Positions 1 to 6,501 of a stretch of DNA of 6,827 nucleotides are shown in pieces. The notes under the pieces were generated by a model, which did not search any database, was not told the DNA's origin, and was given only the letters and a program-made list of their open reading frames with translations. Each line of letters starts with the position of its first letter. The stretch's first letter is position 1. Location: assembly GCA_900765525.1 (NCBI GenBank), contig CAAFRY010000239.1:1-6827 (forward strand), written 5' to 3'. Position numbers and translations under genes: made by a program. This DNA comes from an uncultured Blautia sp. (GTDB taxonomy: Bacteria; Bacillota; Clostridia; Lachnospirales; Lachnospiraceae).

Positions 1-234
1 AGCCACCGCTACGCCTCATTCCTCCGCCTTGCAGAATGAAAATTCATTCTACGTCATTATGCTGAAAATGAACGTGCCAGTACACTAGCTTGGGAAAGCA
101 GGCCGGTTCCCCGGGAAAGAATTTCTCTGGGAAAAGAGGCCCCGTACCCTCTATTATATAGGCTAAATCCAGAGGCAGGCAAGTAAAAACTAGGGAAAAC
201 ACCAGGAAATCGCCCAGGAAATTTGAAATTAGAC
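1..234. other. Non-coding upstream region with GGGAAA-like repeats
   Basis: No credible gene is visible here; open frames are short, lack a good ribosome site and resemble no protein I recognise. The stretch carries six purine-rich copies of (G/A)GGAAA at 92-97, 113-118, 129-134, 193-198, 204-209 and 216-221, all on the + strand. The last two belong to a 9-nt tandem repeat, CCAGGAAAT, at 202-210 and 214-222, 12 nt apart, ending 12 nt before the gap -35 box. CCTCT (148-152) and AGAGG (171-175) form a small inverted repeat. The position suits an upstream activator or repressor site for gap, but no known operator is matched. Confidence 0.5.
33..50. repeat. Perfect 8-bp inverted repeat (AGAATGAA-AA-TTCATTCT)
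   Basis: AGAATGAA at 33-40 and TTCATTCT at 43-50 are exact reverse complements separated by two bases. No T-run follows on either strand, so it is a poor terminator. With a 2-nt gap it makes a better DNA dyad than an RNA hairpin. It lies about 185 bp ahead of the gap -35 box and could instead belong to whatever gene lies left of the window. Confidence 0.5.
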
Positions 235-263
235 TTGAATTTTTGGATAAAAACGGGTACAAT
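235..263 (+). promoter_or_regulatory. Sigma-A type promoter of gap
   Basis: TTGAAT (235-240) as -35 and TACAAT (258-263) as -10 are separated by exactly 17 bp, close to the housekeeping consensus TTGACA-17-TATAAT. Transcription would start near 270 and give a leader of about 80 nt before the gap start codon. It is the best promoter match in the window on the + strand, as expected for a highly expressed glycolytic gene. Confidence 0.8.
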
Positions 264-273
264 ATGGACAAGG

Positions 274-312
274 TTGATGTTTCTTTAACAATGTGTGAAA
301 AAAGTTAAAGAA
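274..312 (+). promoter_or_regulatory. gap leader dyad, partly Rex-like operator or leader hairpin
   Basis: Two overlapping patterns lie just after the predicted transcription start. TTCTTTAAC (281-289) and GTTAAAGAA (304-312) form an exact 9-bp inverted repeat with a 14-nt loop. The 18-mer TTGATGTTTCTTTAACAA (274-291) matches 11 of the 14 specified positions of the Rex consensus TTGTTAA-N4-TTAACAA; the right half is perfect and the left half degenerate. Rex senses NADH/NAD+ and is a known repressor of redox genes in Firmicutes, so a site on a NAD-dependent dehydrogenase gene would make sense. The operator assignment is inference; the inverted repeat is seen directly. Confidence 0.4.
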
Positions 313-351
313 CTCACAGAAAATCAATCACTTTTAGGAGGAATGAAAATC

Positions 352-1371
352 ATGGCAGTAAAAGTAGCAATCAATGGTTTTGGACGTATCGGACGTCTTG
401 CATTCAGACAGATGTTTGGAGCAGAGGGATTTGAAATCGTGGCAATCAACGATTTAACATCTCCAGCAATGTTAGCTCACTTACTGAAATATGACTCTAC
501 ACAGGGAAGATATGAATTAGCTGATAAAGTTACAGCAGGAGAAGATTCCATCACTGTTGACGGAAAAGAAATCAAAATCTATGCTAAGGCTAACGCAGCC
601 GAGCTTCCATGGGGAGAAATCGGAGTAGACGTTGTTCTGGAGTGTACAGGTTTCTATACATCCAAAGCAAAAGCTCAGGCACATATCGATGCAGGCGCTA
701 AGAAAGTTGTTATTTCCGCTCCGGCTGGAAACGACCTGCCAACTATCGTTTACAATGTAAACCATGAAACACTGACAGAAGACGACAACATTATTTCTGC
801 CGCTTCCTGTACAACAAACTGCTTAGCTCCTATGGCTAAAGCATTAAATGACTTAGCTGAGATTCAGTCCGGTATTATGTGTACAATCCACGCTTACACA
901 GGCGACCAGATGACACTTGACGGACCTCAGAGAAAAGGTGATTTAAGAAGGTCCCGTGCAGCAGCAGTAAATATTGTTCCTAACAGCACAGGTGCTGCAA
1001 AAGCTATCGGATTAGTTATTCCTGAATTAAACGGAAAATTAATCGGCGCTGCTCAGCGTGTTCCAACCCCAACAGGTTCTACAACTATCTTAACAGCAGT
1101 TGTTAAAGGCAACGTTACAAAAGAGCAGATTAACGATGCTATGAAAGCAGCAGCTACAGAGTCCTTCGGATATAACGAAGACGAAATCGTATCCAGCGAT
1201 ATTGTTGGTATGAGATTTGGTTCTCTGTTCGATTCTACACAGACAATGGTTCTGCCTCTGGATAACGGAACAACAGAAGTTCAGGTTGTATCTTGGTATG
1301 ACAACGAGAACTCCTACACAAGCCAGATGGTTAGAACAATCAAATACTTCGGAAAATTATTAAACAAATAA
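352..1371 (+). CDS. gap: Type I glyceraldehyde-3-phosphate dehydrogenase (NAD-dependent)
   Basis: This cytosolic glycolytic enzyme oxidises and phosphorylates glyceraldehyde-3-phosphate to 1,3-bisphosphoglycerate, reducing NAD+. The 339-residue product has the usual family length. The N-terminal NAD-binding fold begins with INGFGRIGR (7-15), and Asp34 of AIND favours NAD over NADP. The catalytic motif [12 protein letters not shown] (149-160) contains Cys153, and His180 of [10 protein letters not shown] is its base partner. The phosphate-site segments [10 protein letters not shown] (211-220) and RVPTPTGS (236-243) and the C-terminal [12 protein letters not shown] are intact. The ATG at 352 is chosen because AGGAGG (336-341) lies 10 nt upstream; the ATG at 343 is too close and the GTG at 295 would translate the leader. 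pgk follows 140 nt downstream, beyond a terminator-like hairpin. Nothing in the protein is anomalous. Confidence 0.98.
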   Translation: MAVKVAINGFGRIGRLAFRQMFGAEGFEIVAINDLTSPAMLAHLLKYDSTQGRYELADKVTAGEDSITVDGKEIKIYAKANAAELPWGEIGVDVVLECTGFYTSKAKAQAHIDAGAKKVVISAPAGNDLPTIVYNVNHETLTEDDNIISAASCTTNCLAPMAKALNDLAEIQSGIMCTIHAYTGDQMTLDGPQRKGDLRRSRAAAVNIVPNSTGAAKAIGLVIPELNGKLIGAAQRVPTPTGSTTILTAVVKGNVTKEQINDAMKAAATESFGYNEDEIVSSDIVGMRFGSLFDSTQTMVLPLDNGTTEVQVVSWYDNENSYTSQMVRTIKYFGKLLNK

Positions 1372-1400
1372 TTTCTTCTTAAAAGTATTATAGGCTCATT

Positions 1401-1438
1401 AAGGGTCCGGTCTATTATGGTATGGACCGGGCCCTTTT
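1401..1438 (+). terminator. Terminator-like hairpin after gap
   Basis: AAGGGTCCGGTC (1401-1412) pairs with GACCGGGCCCTT (1425-1436) over 12 bp with a single G-U wobble, and TTTT (1435-1438) then CGTCT follows. The stem is GC-rich with a 12-nt loop. This is a credible Rho-independent terminator, although the U-run is short and is interrupted by CG. It starts 30 nt after the gap stop and ends 73 nt before the pgk start. It probably stops most gap transcripts while some read through into pgk, since no convincing pgk promoter is visible beyond it. Confidence 0.75.
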
Positions 1439-1450
1439 CGTCTATAAACG

Positions 1451-1476
1451 GACATGCCTGGAGCCGCAGACATGTC
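1451..1476 (+). other. Second hairpin in the gap-pgk spacer
   Basis: GACATG (1451-1456) pairs with CATGTC (1471-1476), and after a C/A mismatch CTG (1458-1460) pairs with CAG (1467-1469), leaving a 6-nt loop. No T-run follows. It would sit near the 5' end of any pgk message formed by read-through or cleavage and could protect that end. This role is inference. Confidence 0.45.
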
Positions 1477-1511
1477 TATCTATGAAAGTCAATGAAAAGG
1501 AGGCAGTTCCA

Positions 1512-2705
1512 ATGCTCAATAAAAAATCCGTAGATGATATAAATGTAAAGGGAAAAAAAGTCCTGGTGCGCTGCGATTTTAACGTACCTCTTCAGGATGG
1601 AAAGATTACAGACGAAAACCGTCTGGTTGCAGCTCTTCCAACGATTAAAAAGTTGATTGCAGACGGAGGGAAAATTATTCTTTGTTCTCATTTAGGAAAG
1701 CCCAAGGGAGAGCCAAAACCGGAATTATCCCTGGCACCTGTAGCAAAACGTCTGACAGAGCTGTTAGGACAGGAAGTTAAGTTTGCCGCTGACCCGGAAG
1801 TAGTAGGCCCTAATGCTAAAGCTGCTGTAGAGGCTATGCAGGACGGAGAAGTTATCTTACTGGAGAATACCCGTTACCGTGCAGAGGAAACAAAAAATGG
1901 AGAAGAGTTCTCTAAAGAGCTGGCTTCTCTTTGTGATGTATTTGTAAATGACGCATTTGGAACAGCACACAGAGCTCACTGCTCTAACGTGGGCGTTACA
2001 AAATATGTGGATACTGCAGTAGTAGGCTATCTGATGCAGAAGGAAATTGATTTCCTTGGAAACGCAGTAAATAATCCTAATAGACCATTTGTGGCCATTC
2101 TGGGCGGAGCTAAAGTTTCCAGCAAGATTTCCGTTATCAACAATCTGCTGGACAAGGTAGATACACTGATTATCGGCGGCGGTATGGCTTACACCTTCTC
2201 TAAAGCAGAGGGCGGTAAAATCGGAACTTCTCTGTGCGAGGAAGATTACCTGCAGTACGCTTTGGATATGAAGAAAAAAGCAGAAGAAAAAGGCGTGAAG
2301 CTGCTTCTTCCTGTTGACCATAAAATCGGCGATGCCTTTTCTAATGACTGCAACATTCAGGTTGTAGACAGCGGACAGATTCCGGATGGCTGGGAAGGTA
2401 TGGACATCGGACCTAAGACAGAAGAGCTTTTCTGCAATGCAGTGAAGGATGCAAAAACTGTTGTATGGAACGGACCTATGGGCTGCTTTGAAATGCCTAA
2501 TTTTGCTCATGGTACAGAGGCTGTGGCCAAAGCTCTGGCAGATACAGACGCTACCACTATTATTGGCGGCGGTGATTCTGCGGCAGCAGTTAATATCTTA
2601 GGCTATGGCGATAAGATGACTCATATCTCCACTGGCGGCGGCGCTTCTCTGGAATTCCTGGAAGGCAAAGAACTGCCAGGCGTAGCAGCAGCTAATGATA
2701 AATAA
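1512..2705 (+). CDS. pgk: Phosphoglycerate kinase
   Basis: This cytosolic enzyme transfers the acyl phosphate of 1,3-bisphosphoglycerate to ADP, making ATP and 3-phosphoglycerate, directly downstream of the Gap reaction. The 397-residue monomeric two-domain length is standard. The PGK signature [14 protein letters not shown] lies at 17-30; Arg37 (DENR) and the SHLGKP (59-64) and RAHCSNVG (154-161) segments form the 3-phosphoglycerate basic patch. The nucleotide side shows GGAKVSSK (198-205), GGGDSAAA (352-359) and [13 protein letters not shown] (373-385). The ATG at 1512 is set by AGGAGG (1498-1503), 8 nt away; an in-frame ATG at 1422 would begin inside the gap terminator and add 30 residues unlike the family. 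It is expressed by read-through from gap or from an unseen promoter; tpiA follows after 182 nt. Confidence 0.98.
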   Translation: MLNKKSVDDINVKGKKVLVRCDFNVPLQDGKITDENRLVAALPTIKKLIADGGKIILCSHLGKPKGEPKPELSLAPVAKRLTELLGQEVKFAADPEVVGPNAKAAVEAMQDGEVILLENTRYRAEETKNGEEFSKELASLCDVFVNDAFGTAHRAHCSNVGVTKYVDTAVVGYLMQKEIDFLGNAVNNPNRPFVAILGGAKVSSKISVINNLLDKVDTLIIGGGMAYTFSKAEGGKIGTSLCEEDYLQYALDMKKKAEEKGVKLLLPVDHKIGDAFSNDCNIQVVDSGQIPDGWEGMDIGPKTEELFCNAVKDAKTVVWNGPMGCFEMPNFAHGTEAVAKALADTDATTIIGGGDSAAAVNILGYGDKMTHISTGGGASLEFLEGKELPGVAAANDK

Positions 2706-2887
2706 AATAAGTAATTAGATTCTGACAGGCCTGAGACATATGCAGGGCTTGCGCTGACTTAGTTCTCCATACTTTAATGAAGTCCAAGGATGAATTTAGT
2801 GTGGAGAACCGTCTAAAGAAACTATAGTATAATAATCGTTGTGCCTGTTCACGCAGGTACCACCATACATGAAAGAAGGAAATTTCC
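2706..2887 (+). promoter_or_regulatory. pgk-tpiA spacer with strong inverted repeat and possible weak promoter
   Basis: GTTCTCCATACT (2762-2773) pairs with AGTGTGGAGAAC (2798-2809) over 12 bp with one G-U wobble around a 24-nt loop. No T-run follows, so it is not a standard terminator. TATAAT at 2828-2833 is a perfect -10 hexamer, but no recognisable -35 lies at 15-19 bp, so promoter activity is doubtful or needs an activator; the stem's right arm occupies the -35 zone. A further 7-bp stem, GTGCCTG (2841-2847) with CAGGTAC (2854-2860), precedes the tpiA ribosome site. The palindrome CAGGCCTG lies at 2726-2733. I see no gene in this spacer. Confidence 0.5.
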
Positions 2888-3640
2888 ATGGCAAGAAAAA
2901 AAATTATCGCTGGTAACTGGAAGATGAATATGACTCCCAGTGAGGCAGTGGAATTAGTGAATACTTTAAAACCATTAGTAGCAAATGAGGAAGTCGATGT
3001 AGTATTTTGCGTACCGGCTATTGATATTATCCCTGTAGTGGAGGCTGCTAAGGGAAGCAACATTCAGGTTGGCGCTGAAAATATGTATTTTGAAGAAAAA
3101 GGCGCATATACAGGAGAGATTTCTCCCAACATGCTGGTAGACGCTGGTGTAAAATATGTAATTCTTGGACATTCTGAGAGAAGAGATTACTTTAAAGAAA
3201 CAAATGAGGATATTAACAAGAAAATGCATAAGGCGTTTGAGCATGGCCTGACTCCTATTATGTGCTGCGGAGAATCTTTGGAGCAGAGAGAACAGGGCGT
3301 AACTATGGACTTCATCCGCCAGCAGGTTAAGGTTGGATTCCTGGGAATTACAGCAGAGCAGGCTAAGACAGCGGTAATCGCTTATGAGCCAATCTGGGCT
3401 ATCGGAACAGGAAAAACAGCTACCACTGAGCAGGCACAGGAAGTTTGCAAAGCTATCCGTGAGTGCATCGCAGAGGTTTATGATGAGGCTACAGCAGATG
3501 CTATCCGCATCCAGTACGGCGGTTCCGTAAATGCTAAGACAGCACCAGAGCTGTTCGTTCAGCCGGATATTGACGGCGGACTTGTAGGTGGTGCCGCTTT
3601 GAAGCCAGACTTTGGAGCAATCGTAAACTACAACAAATAA
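2888..3640 (+). CDS. tpiA: Triose-phosphate isomerase
   Basis: This cytosolic TIM-barrel enzyme interconverts dihydroxyacetone phosphate and glyceraldehyde-3-phosphate, feeding the Gap reaction encoded upstream. At 250 residues it has the standard length. All catalytic residues are present: Asn10 and Lys12 in GNWKMN (9-14), His95 in ILGHSERR (92-99) and Glu167 in AYEPIW (165-170). The flexible loop 6 continues as AIGTGK (171-176), and the phosphate-binding YGGSV (210-214) and GGLVGGAAL (230-238) are intact. The ATG at 2888 lies 7 nt after AAGGA (2876-2880); the ribosome site overlaps the palindrome GGAAATTTCC (2878-2887), which abuts the start codon. It is the last gene of the glycolytic module; no gpmI or eno follows, as the next gene is convergent. 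Confidence 0.98.
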   Translation: MARKKIIAGNWKMNMTPSEAVELVNTLKPLVANEEVDVVFCVPAIDIIPVVEAAKGSNIQVGAENMYFEEKGAYTGEISPNMLVDAGVKYVILGHSERRDYFKETNEDINKKMHKAFEHGLTPIMCCGESLEQREQGVTMDFIRQQVKVGFLGITAEQAKTAVIAYEPIWAIGTGKTATTEQAQEVCKAIRECIAEVYDEATADAIRIQYGGSVNAKTAPELFVQPDIDGGLVGGAALKPDFGAIVNYNK

Positions 3641-3658
3641 AATAGCTATGGTAAAGAA

Positions 3659-3680
3659 TATGTCTGCAAACACAGACATA
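3659..3680 (+). other. Hairpin just after tpiA
   Basis: TATGTCTG (3659-3666) and CAGACATA (3673-3680) form a perfect 8-bp stem with a 6-nt loop, 18 nt past the tpiA stop. The next bases are ACAGCCGGG, with no T-run, so it is unlikely to terminate alone. It could act as a 3' stabilising structure ahead of the terminator at 3782-3827. Confidence 0.5.
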
Positions 3681-3735
3681 ACAGCCGGGCTAATCCAGTA
3701 CAAACCTGGTATTCATTAATAATTATGCATATCAC

Positions 3736-3776
3736 AAATCAGAAATAAGCTATTTACAGGATAAATCTGAAATAAG
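3736..3776. repeat. 14-nt direct repeat pair
   Basis: AAATCAGAAATAAG (3736-3749) and AAATCTGAAATAAG (3763-3776) match at 13 of 14 positions with a 27-nt period, just before the bidirectional terminator. The sequence is AT-rich, so chance or local slippage is possible. Confidence 0.4.
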
Positions 3777-3781
3777 AGATA

Positions 3782-3827
3782 AAAGAAGCGGCTTGATTGT
3801 CAGTTTTGGCATTCAAACCGCTTCTTT
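3782..3827. terminator. Bidirectional intrinsic terminator between convergent genes
   Basis: AAAGAAGCGG (3782-3791) pairs exactly with CCGCTTCTTT (3818-3827); after one C/A mismatch TTGA (3793-3796) pairs with TCAA (3813-3816). Read on the minus strand, the stem is followed by a U-rich tract (TTTTATCTCTTATTT), which makes a good terminator for the radical SAM gene whose stop lies 3 bp away. On the + strand the stem ends in CTTCTTTCGTCT and can end tpiA transcripts. Serving both convergent genes is the simplest reading. Confidence 0.8.
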
Positions 3828-3830
3828 CGT

Positions 3831-4733
3831 CTATAGCCCTTCTAAATCAAAGGGAGGAGTATATTCTTCTTTTGCGCTGGATTTTTCTTGCATAAATCCG
3901 TTGGTTAAACCCAGGTCTATGGCTTCTTCCAGCACCTTGTTATATTCATAGGAGGTTATTCTACGGTTAATTTCAGGATAGAGATTACTTTTGTAGAAAG
4001 GCGTGTATTGGCTTAAAAGACTGAGCAGAAAGCTATCTTTTGGAAGATTGTGGCAGAGCCAGTTTAAAATAGCAGAGGAATCTTTCCGGCATCCGGGCAA
4101 GACCATATGGCGGATTATCACACCTTTTTTCAAAAGCCCCTGTGAATCAAAAACAGGCGGACCTGTTTGCTCTATCATAGCAGGAATGGCTTTGGATGCA
4201 GCCTGGAAGTAATCTTTTGCTCCAGAGTAACGCAGAGACAGGCCAGAATCATAATATTTAAAATCCGGCAGATAAATGTCCACATAATCCTTTAGAAGGC
4301 AGATGATTTCAGGCTTTTCATAGCCGCCGCAGTTGTATACCACAGGAATATGAAGCAAGGGACGAGCTGCCTTCAGAGCTGGCAGAATCCAGGGAAGAAA
4401 TTGGGTGGGGGTGACCAGATTGATATTGTGAGCCCCTTGCTCCTGAAGAGAAAGAAATATATCTGTTAATTTCACAATAGAAATTTCTTTGCCTATATCT
4501 CCCTGGCTGATTTTGTGATTTTGACAAAAACAGCATTTTAAAGTGCAGCCGGAGAAAAACACAGTTCCGCTTCCCTGGGTGCCGCTGATACAGGGTTCTT
4601 CCCAGTAATGCAGAGCAGCCCGTGCAGCCCGGAGTACATTTTTCTCTTTGCAGAAGCCAAGCGCCTTTTCCCGGTTTACTCCGCAGTTTCTGGGGCATAG
4701 ACGGCAGTTTTGCATGTCCAGCAGAGATTCCAT
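3831..4733 (-). CDS. Radical SAM protein, PflX-like (putative pyruvate formate-lyase activase-related)
   Basis: This 300-residue protein belongs to the radical SAM group often annotated PflX or 'pyruvate formate-lyase activating enzyme-like' (COG1313); its true substrate is not known to me. The Cx3Cx2C motif in FSGCTLKCCFCQN gives Cys63, Cys67 and Cys70 for the SAM-binding [4Fe-4S] cluster. An N-terminal cysteine set, NCRLCPRNCG plus GFC (Cys10, 13, 17, 28), is typical of this subgroup and may hold another metal site. YNCGGYE (133-139) and DIYLPDFKYYD (152-162) are further subgroup motifs. The start has GAGGTG (complement of 4740-4745) 6 nt upstream. No glycyl-radical enzyme gene is adjacent, so an activase role is unsupported by context. 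It converges on tpiA and diverges from the transpeptidase gene. Confidence 0.88.
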   Translation of the reverse strand: MESLLDMQNCRLCPRNCGVNREKALGFCKEKNVLRAARAALHYWEEPCISGTQGSGTVFFSGCTLKCCFCQNHKISQGDIGKEISIVKLTDIFLSLQEQGAHNINLVTPTQFLPWILPALKAARPLLHIPVVYNCGGYEKPEIICLLKDYVDIYLPDFKYYDSGLSLRYSGAKDYFQAASKAIPAMIEQTGPPVFDSQGLLKKGVIIRHMVLPGCRKDSSAILNWLCHNLPKDSFLLSLLSQYTPFYKSNLYPEINRRITSYEYNKVLEEAIDLGLTNGFMQEKSSAKEEYTPPFDLEGL

Positions 4734-4763
4734 GTGTTACACCTCTTTTCTGATACGATAAAA

Positions 4764-4781
4764 TGTAACTATTTAGTTACA
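4764..4781. promoter_or_regulatory. Perfect 18-bp dyad in the divergent promoter region
   Basis: TGTAACTA (4764-4771) and TAGTTACA (4774-4781) are exact reverse complements around TT. The dyad lies in the leader of the radical SAM gene, about 18 nt after its predicted start of transcription and 31 nt before its start codon. Size, symmetry and position fit a dimeric repressor operator. An mRNA hairpin is less likely because the loop would be only two bases without unpairing. I cannot assign the regulator. Confidence 0.6.
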
Positions 4782-4805
4782 ATAAAAGTGCTCGATTCTT
4801 TCCCT

Positions 4806-4834
4806 ATGATAATAAAAAAATTGTCGAAATTCAA
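4806..4834 (-). promoter_or_regulatory. Promoter of the radical SAM gene
   Basis: On the minus strand TTGAAT (complement of 4829-4834) and TATCAT (complement of 4806-4811) are spaced by 17 bp, with the same -35 hexamer as the gap promoter. Transcription would start near 4799 and give a leader of about 65 nt. A weaker alternative, TTGTAA-16-TATCGT (4782 to 4755), overlaps the dyad at 4764-4781 but would leave almost no leader before the ribosome site. Confidence 0.65.
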
Positions 4835-4968
4835 CCAAAAGTAAGAAAAGCCTTTTATTTTTATGAATTTTAGAGTAGAATGAGCCTGTAAAAAGGTTGC
4901 CCTCCGTGTTCATGGGTGTTTGGCCCTCTATACACTGGGAATACCAAGAAACAGGATAAAGGAAGTTC

Positions 4969-6459
4969 ATGGAAATGCAGAAAAATAGCAAAAAAGAACG
5001 TTTAAAATTGTTAAAACAAGCAGACCAGAAGCTGAAAAGGGAAAAGAAGAGTGGAAAAAAGAGAAAAAAGCATTCCGGTAAAGGGATAAAGATAGCTCTG
5101 GGAACAGTTGTGCTGCTGTTGGCGGCAGGCTATGGAGTCGTTGGATTTTATTATAAAGACAAATTCTACCCTGGAACGGAAATCAATGAAAACCCGTGCG
5201 GCGGGAAAGATGTGGCTTACATAAAAGAAATTATTAAGAAAAGTGCAGAAAATTACACGCTGACCATAAAAGAAAAAAATGACCAGACAGAGCAGATTAA
5301 CGGTACACAGATTCAGATGACTTATCAGGATGACAACAGTCTGGAAGAGGTGAAAAAAGAACAAAACTCCTGGCTTTGGCCGGTGCAGATTTGGGGAAAT
5401 AAAGAATATACGGTGAAAATGGACAATTCTTATAACCAGGAAAGTCTTTCTCAGGTTATCAGTCAGCTGGCTTGTATGCAGGATGCCAATATGACACCTT
5501 CTCAGGATGCAAAAGTGGAGGATAACGGAACCTCCTATGTGATTGTTCCTGAAGTGGTAGGAACGGCCTTGGATAAGGAAAAGACAACTGCAGCCATTCA
5601 GGATGCCGTGGACCAAAGAAAAACAGAAGTCTCCCTGGAAGAGGCGGACTGCTATATAAAGCCTGCTATTACACAGGATGACGAAACCTTAAAAAAAGAT
5701 GCAGAGGATATGAACCGGCTTACCAGTCTTGAAATAAGTGTGAATTTCGGAACAGGCACAGAGACCTTTACCAGAGACCAGTTAAAGGCCTGGATAAGGA
5801 AGGGCGGCGACGGAAAATTCTATTTCGATGCAGAATCTGTGAAGCAGGAGGTCATTGCCTGGTCAGAGAAATACAACACCGTTGGAAAGGCCAGAGATTT
5901 TGTCACCTCCGGCGGCTCTACAGTTCATTTAACAGGAGGAGACTATGGTTGGAGGCTGTGGCAGGATAAAACCACAGAATCCTTGGTAGCAGCCTTAAAC
6001 GCAGGACAGAGCGGACCGGTGGAGCCTACCTGGCTGTACAAAGGAGAAACCCATGAGGGAAATGATATTGATGGTACTTATGTGGAAATATCCATCAGCC
6101 AGCAGAGGATGTGGTTCTATAAAGACCATACATTGTTAGTGGATACCCCTGTGGTTACAGGAAACCCTAACAAAGGCAATGCCACACCTTCCGGAGGAGT
6201 TTGGAGACTGAAAGGGAAGGAAAGTCCTTCCACTTTGGTAGGAAGATACCCGGATGGAACTATAGAATATGAAACCCCGGTGAATTACTGGCTGCCTTTT
6301 AACGGAGGTGTTGGTATTCATGACCTTTCCACCAGAAGCAGTTATGGAGGAAGTATTTATCTCTATAATGGTTCTCATGGCTGTATCAATACGCCTTTGG
6401 ATAATGTAAGGACCATTTATGAAAATATTGAGACAAATACTCCGGTTGTTGTTTATTAA
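4969..6459 (+). CDS. Membrane-anchored L,D-transpeptidase (YkuD) with peptidoglycan-binding region
   Basis: This is predicted to form 3-3 peptide cross-links in peptidoglycan, or to attach ligands to it, outside the membrane. The 496-residue protein begins with a very basic cytoplasmic tail (17 Lys/Arg in 5-38) and a single membrane segment at about 42-62, giving an N-in topology. FYPGTEIN (66-73) opens an extracellular region of about 300 residues resembling the putative peptidoglycan-binding domains (PG_binding_4) found before YkuD domains, probably two units (about 70-190 and 195-330). The YkuD domain spans about 369-496 with GIHD (His451) and SHGCINTP (469-476), in which Cys472 is the nucleophile and His470 is conserved. 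AAAGGAAG (4958-4965) precedes the start; ATG 4975 (Met3), 9 nt from it, is about as likely as ATG 4969. Repeats begin 4 nt past the stop and no clear terminator follows. Confidence 0.92.
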   Translation: MEMQKNSKKERLKLLKQADQKLKREKKSGKKRKKHSGKGIKIALGTVVLLLAAGYGVVGFYYKDKFYPGTEINENPCGGKDVAYIKEIIKKSAENYTLTIKEKNDQTEQINGTQIQMTYQDDNSLEEVKKEQNSWLWPVQIWGNKEYTVKMDNSYNQESLSQVISQLACMQDANMTPSQDAKVEDNGTSYVIVPEVVGTALDKEKTTAAIQDAVDQRKTEVSLEEADCYIKPAITQDDETLKKDAEDMNRLTSLEISVNFGTGTETFTRDQLKAWIRKGGDGKFYFDAESVKQEVIAWSEKYNTVGKARDFVTSGGSTVHLTGGDYGWRLWQDKTTESLVAALNAGQSGPVEPTWLYKGETHEGNDIDGTYVEISISQQRMWFYKDHTLLVDTPVVTGNPNKGNATPSGGVWRLKGKESPSTLVGRYPDGTIEYETPVNYWLPFNGGVGIHDLSTRSSYGGSIYLYNGSHGCINTPLDNVRTIYENIETNTPVVVY

Positions 6460-6462
6460 AAG

Positions 6463-6493
6463 TACTGTTTACGAGATACGAGTGGACACTAAC
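6463..6493 (+). repeat. Diverged 31-nt repeat, copy 1
   Basis: This stretch, starting 4 nt after the transpeptidase stop, matches 6782-6812 at 26 of 31 positions in direct orientation. Shared blocks are GTTT, CGAGATA, GAGTG and TAACA-like ends. Its first ten bases, TACTGTTTAC, also resemble the left end of the element at 6671-6812. It may be an isolated right end or an internally deleted relic of that element. Confidence 0.6.
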
Positions 6494-6501
6494 AAATATG
6501 T

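Noticed and set aside
44..271. 75-codon minus-strand open frame upstream of gap
   Set aside because: It overlaps the gap promoter, lacks a ribosome site at its start and shows no recognisable domain.
295..351. GTG start at 295 extending Gap by 19 residues
   Set aside because: The extension spans the leader and the AGGAGG site, and matches no GAPDH N-terminus; [15 protein letters not shown] starting at 352 is the normal family start.
1422..1511. ATG at 1422 as the pgk start
   Set aside because: It lies inside the terminator hairpin, has no ribosome site and adds 30 residues not typical of phosphoglycerate kinase; ATG 1512 has AGGAGG 8 nt upstream.
1857..2510. 217-codon open frame on the minus strand inside pgk
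   Set aside because: It is a shadow of pgk, which is intact; the translation has no recognisable domain.
3659..3680. Hairpin after tpiA as its terminator
   Set aside because: No T-run follows the stem; the hairpin at 3782-3827 is a better terminator.
2975..3703. 242-codon minus-strand open frame over tpiA
   Set aside because: It is antisense to an intact tpiA with all catalytic residues; the cysteine- and serine-rich translation looks like a frame artefact.
4853..4881. Possible + strand promoter for the transpeptidase (TTTTAT-17-TAGAAT)
   Set aside because: The -10 is acceptable but the -35 is poor, and TACACT at 4931 is no better; I cannot pick a promoter with confidence.
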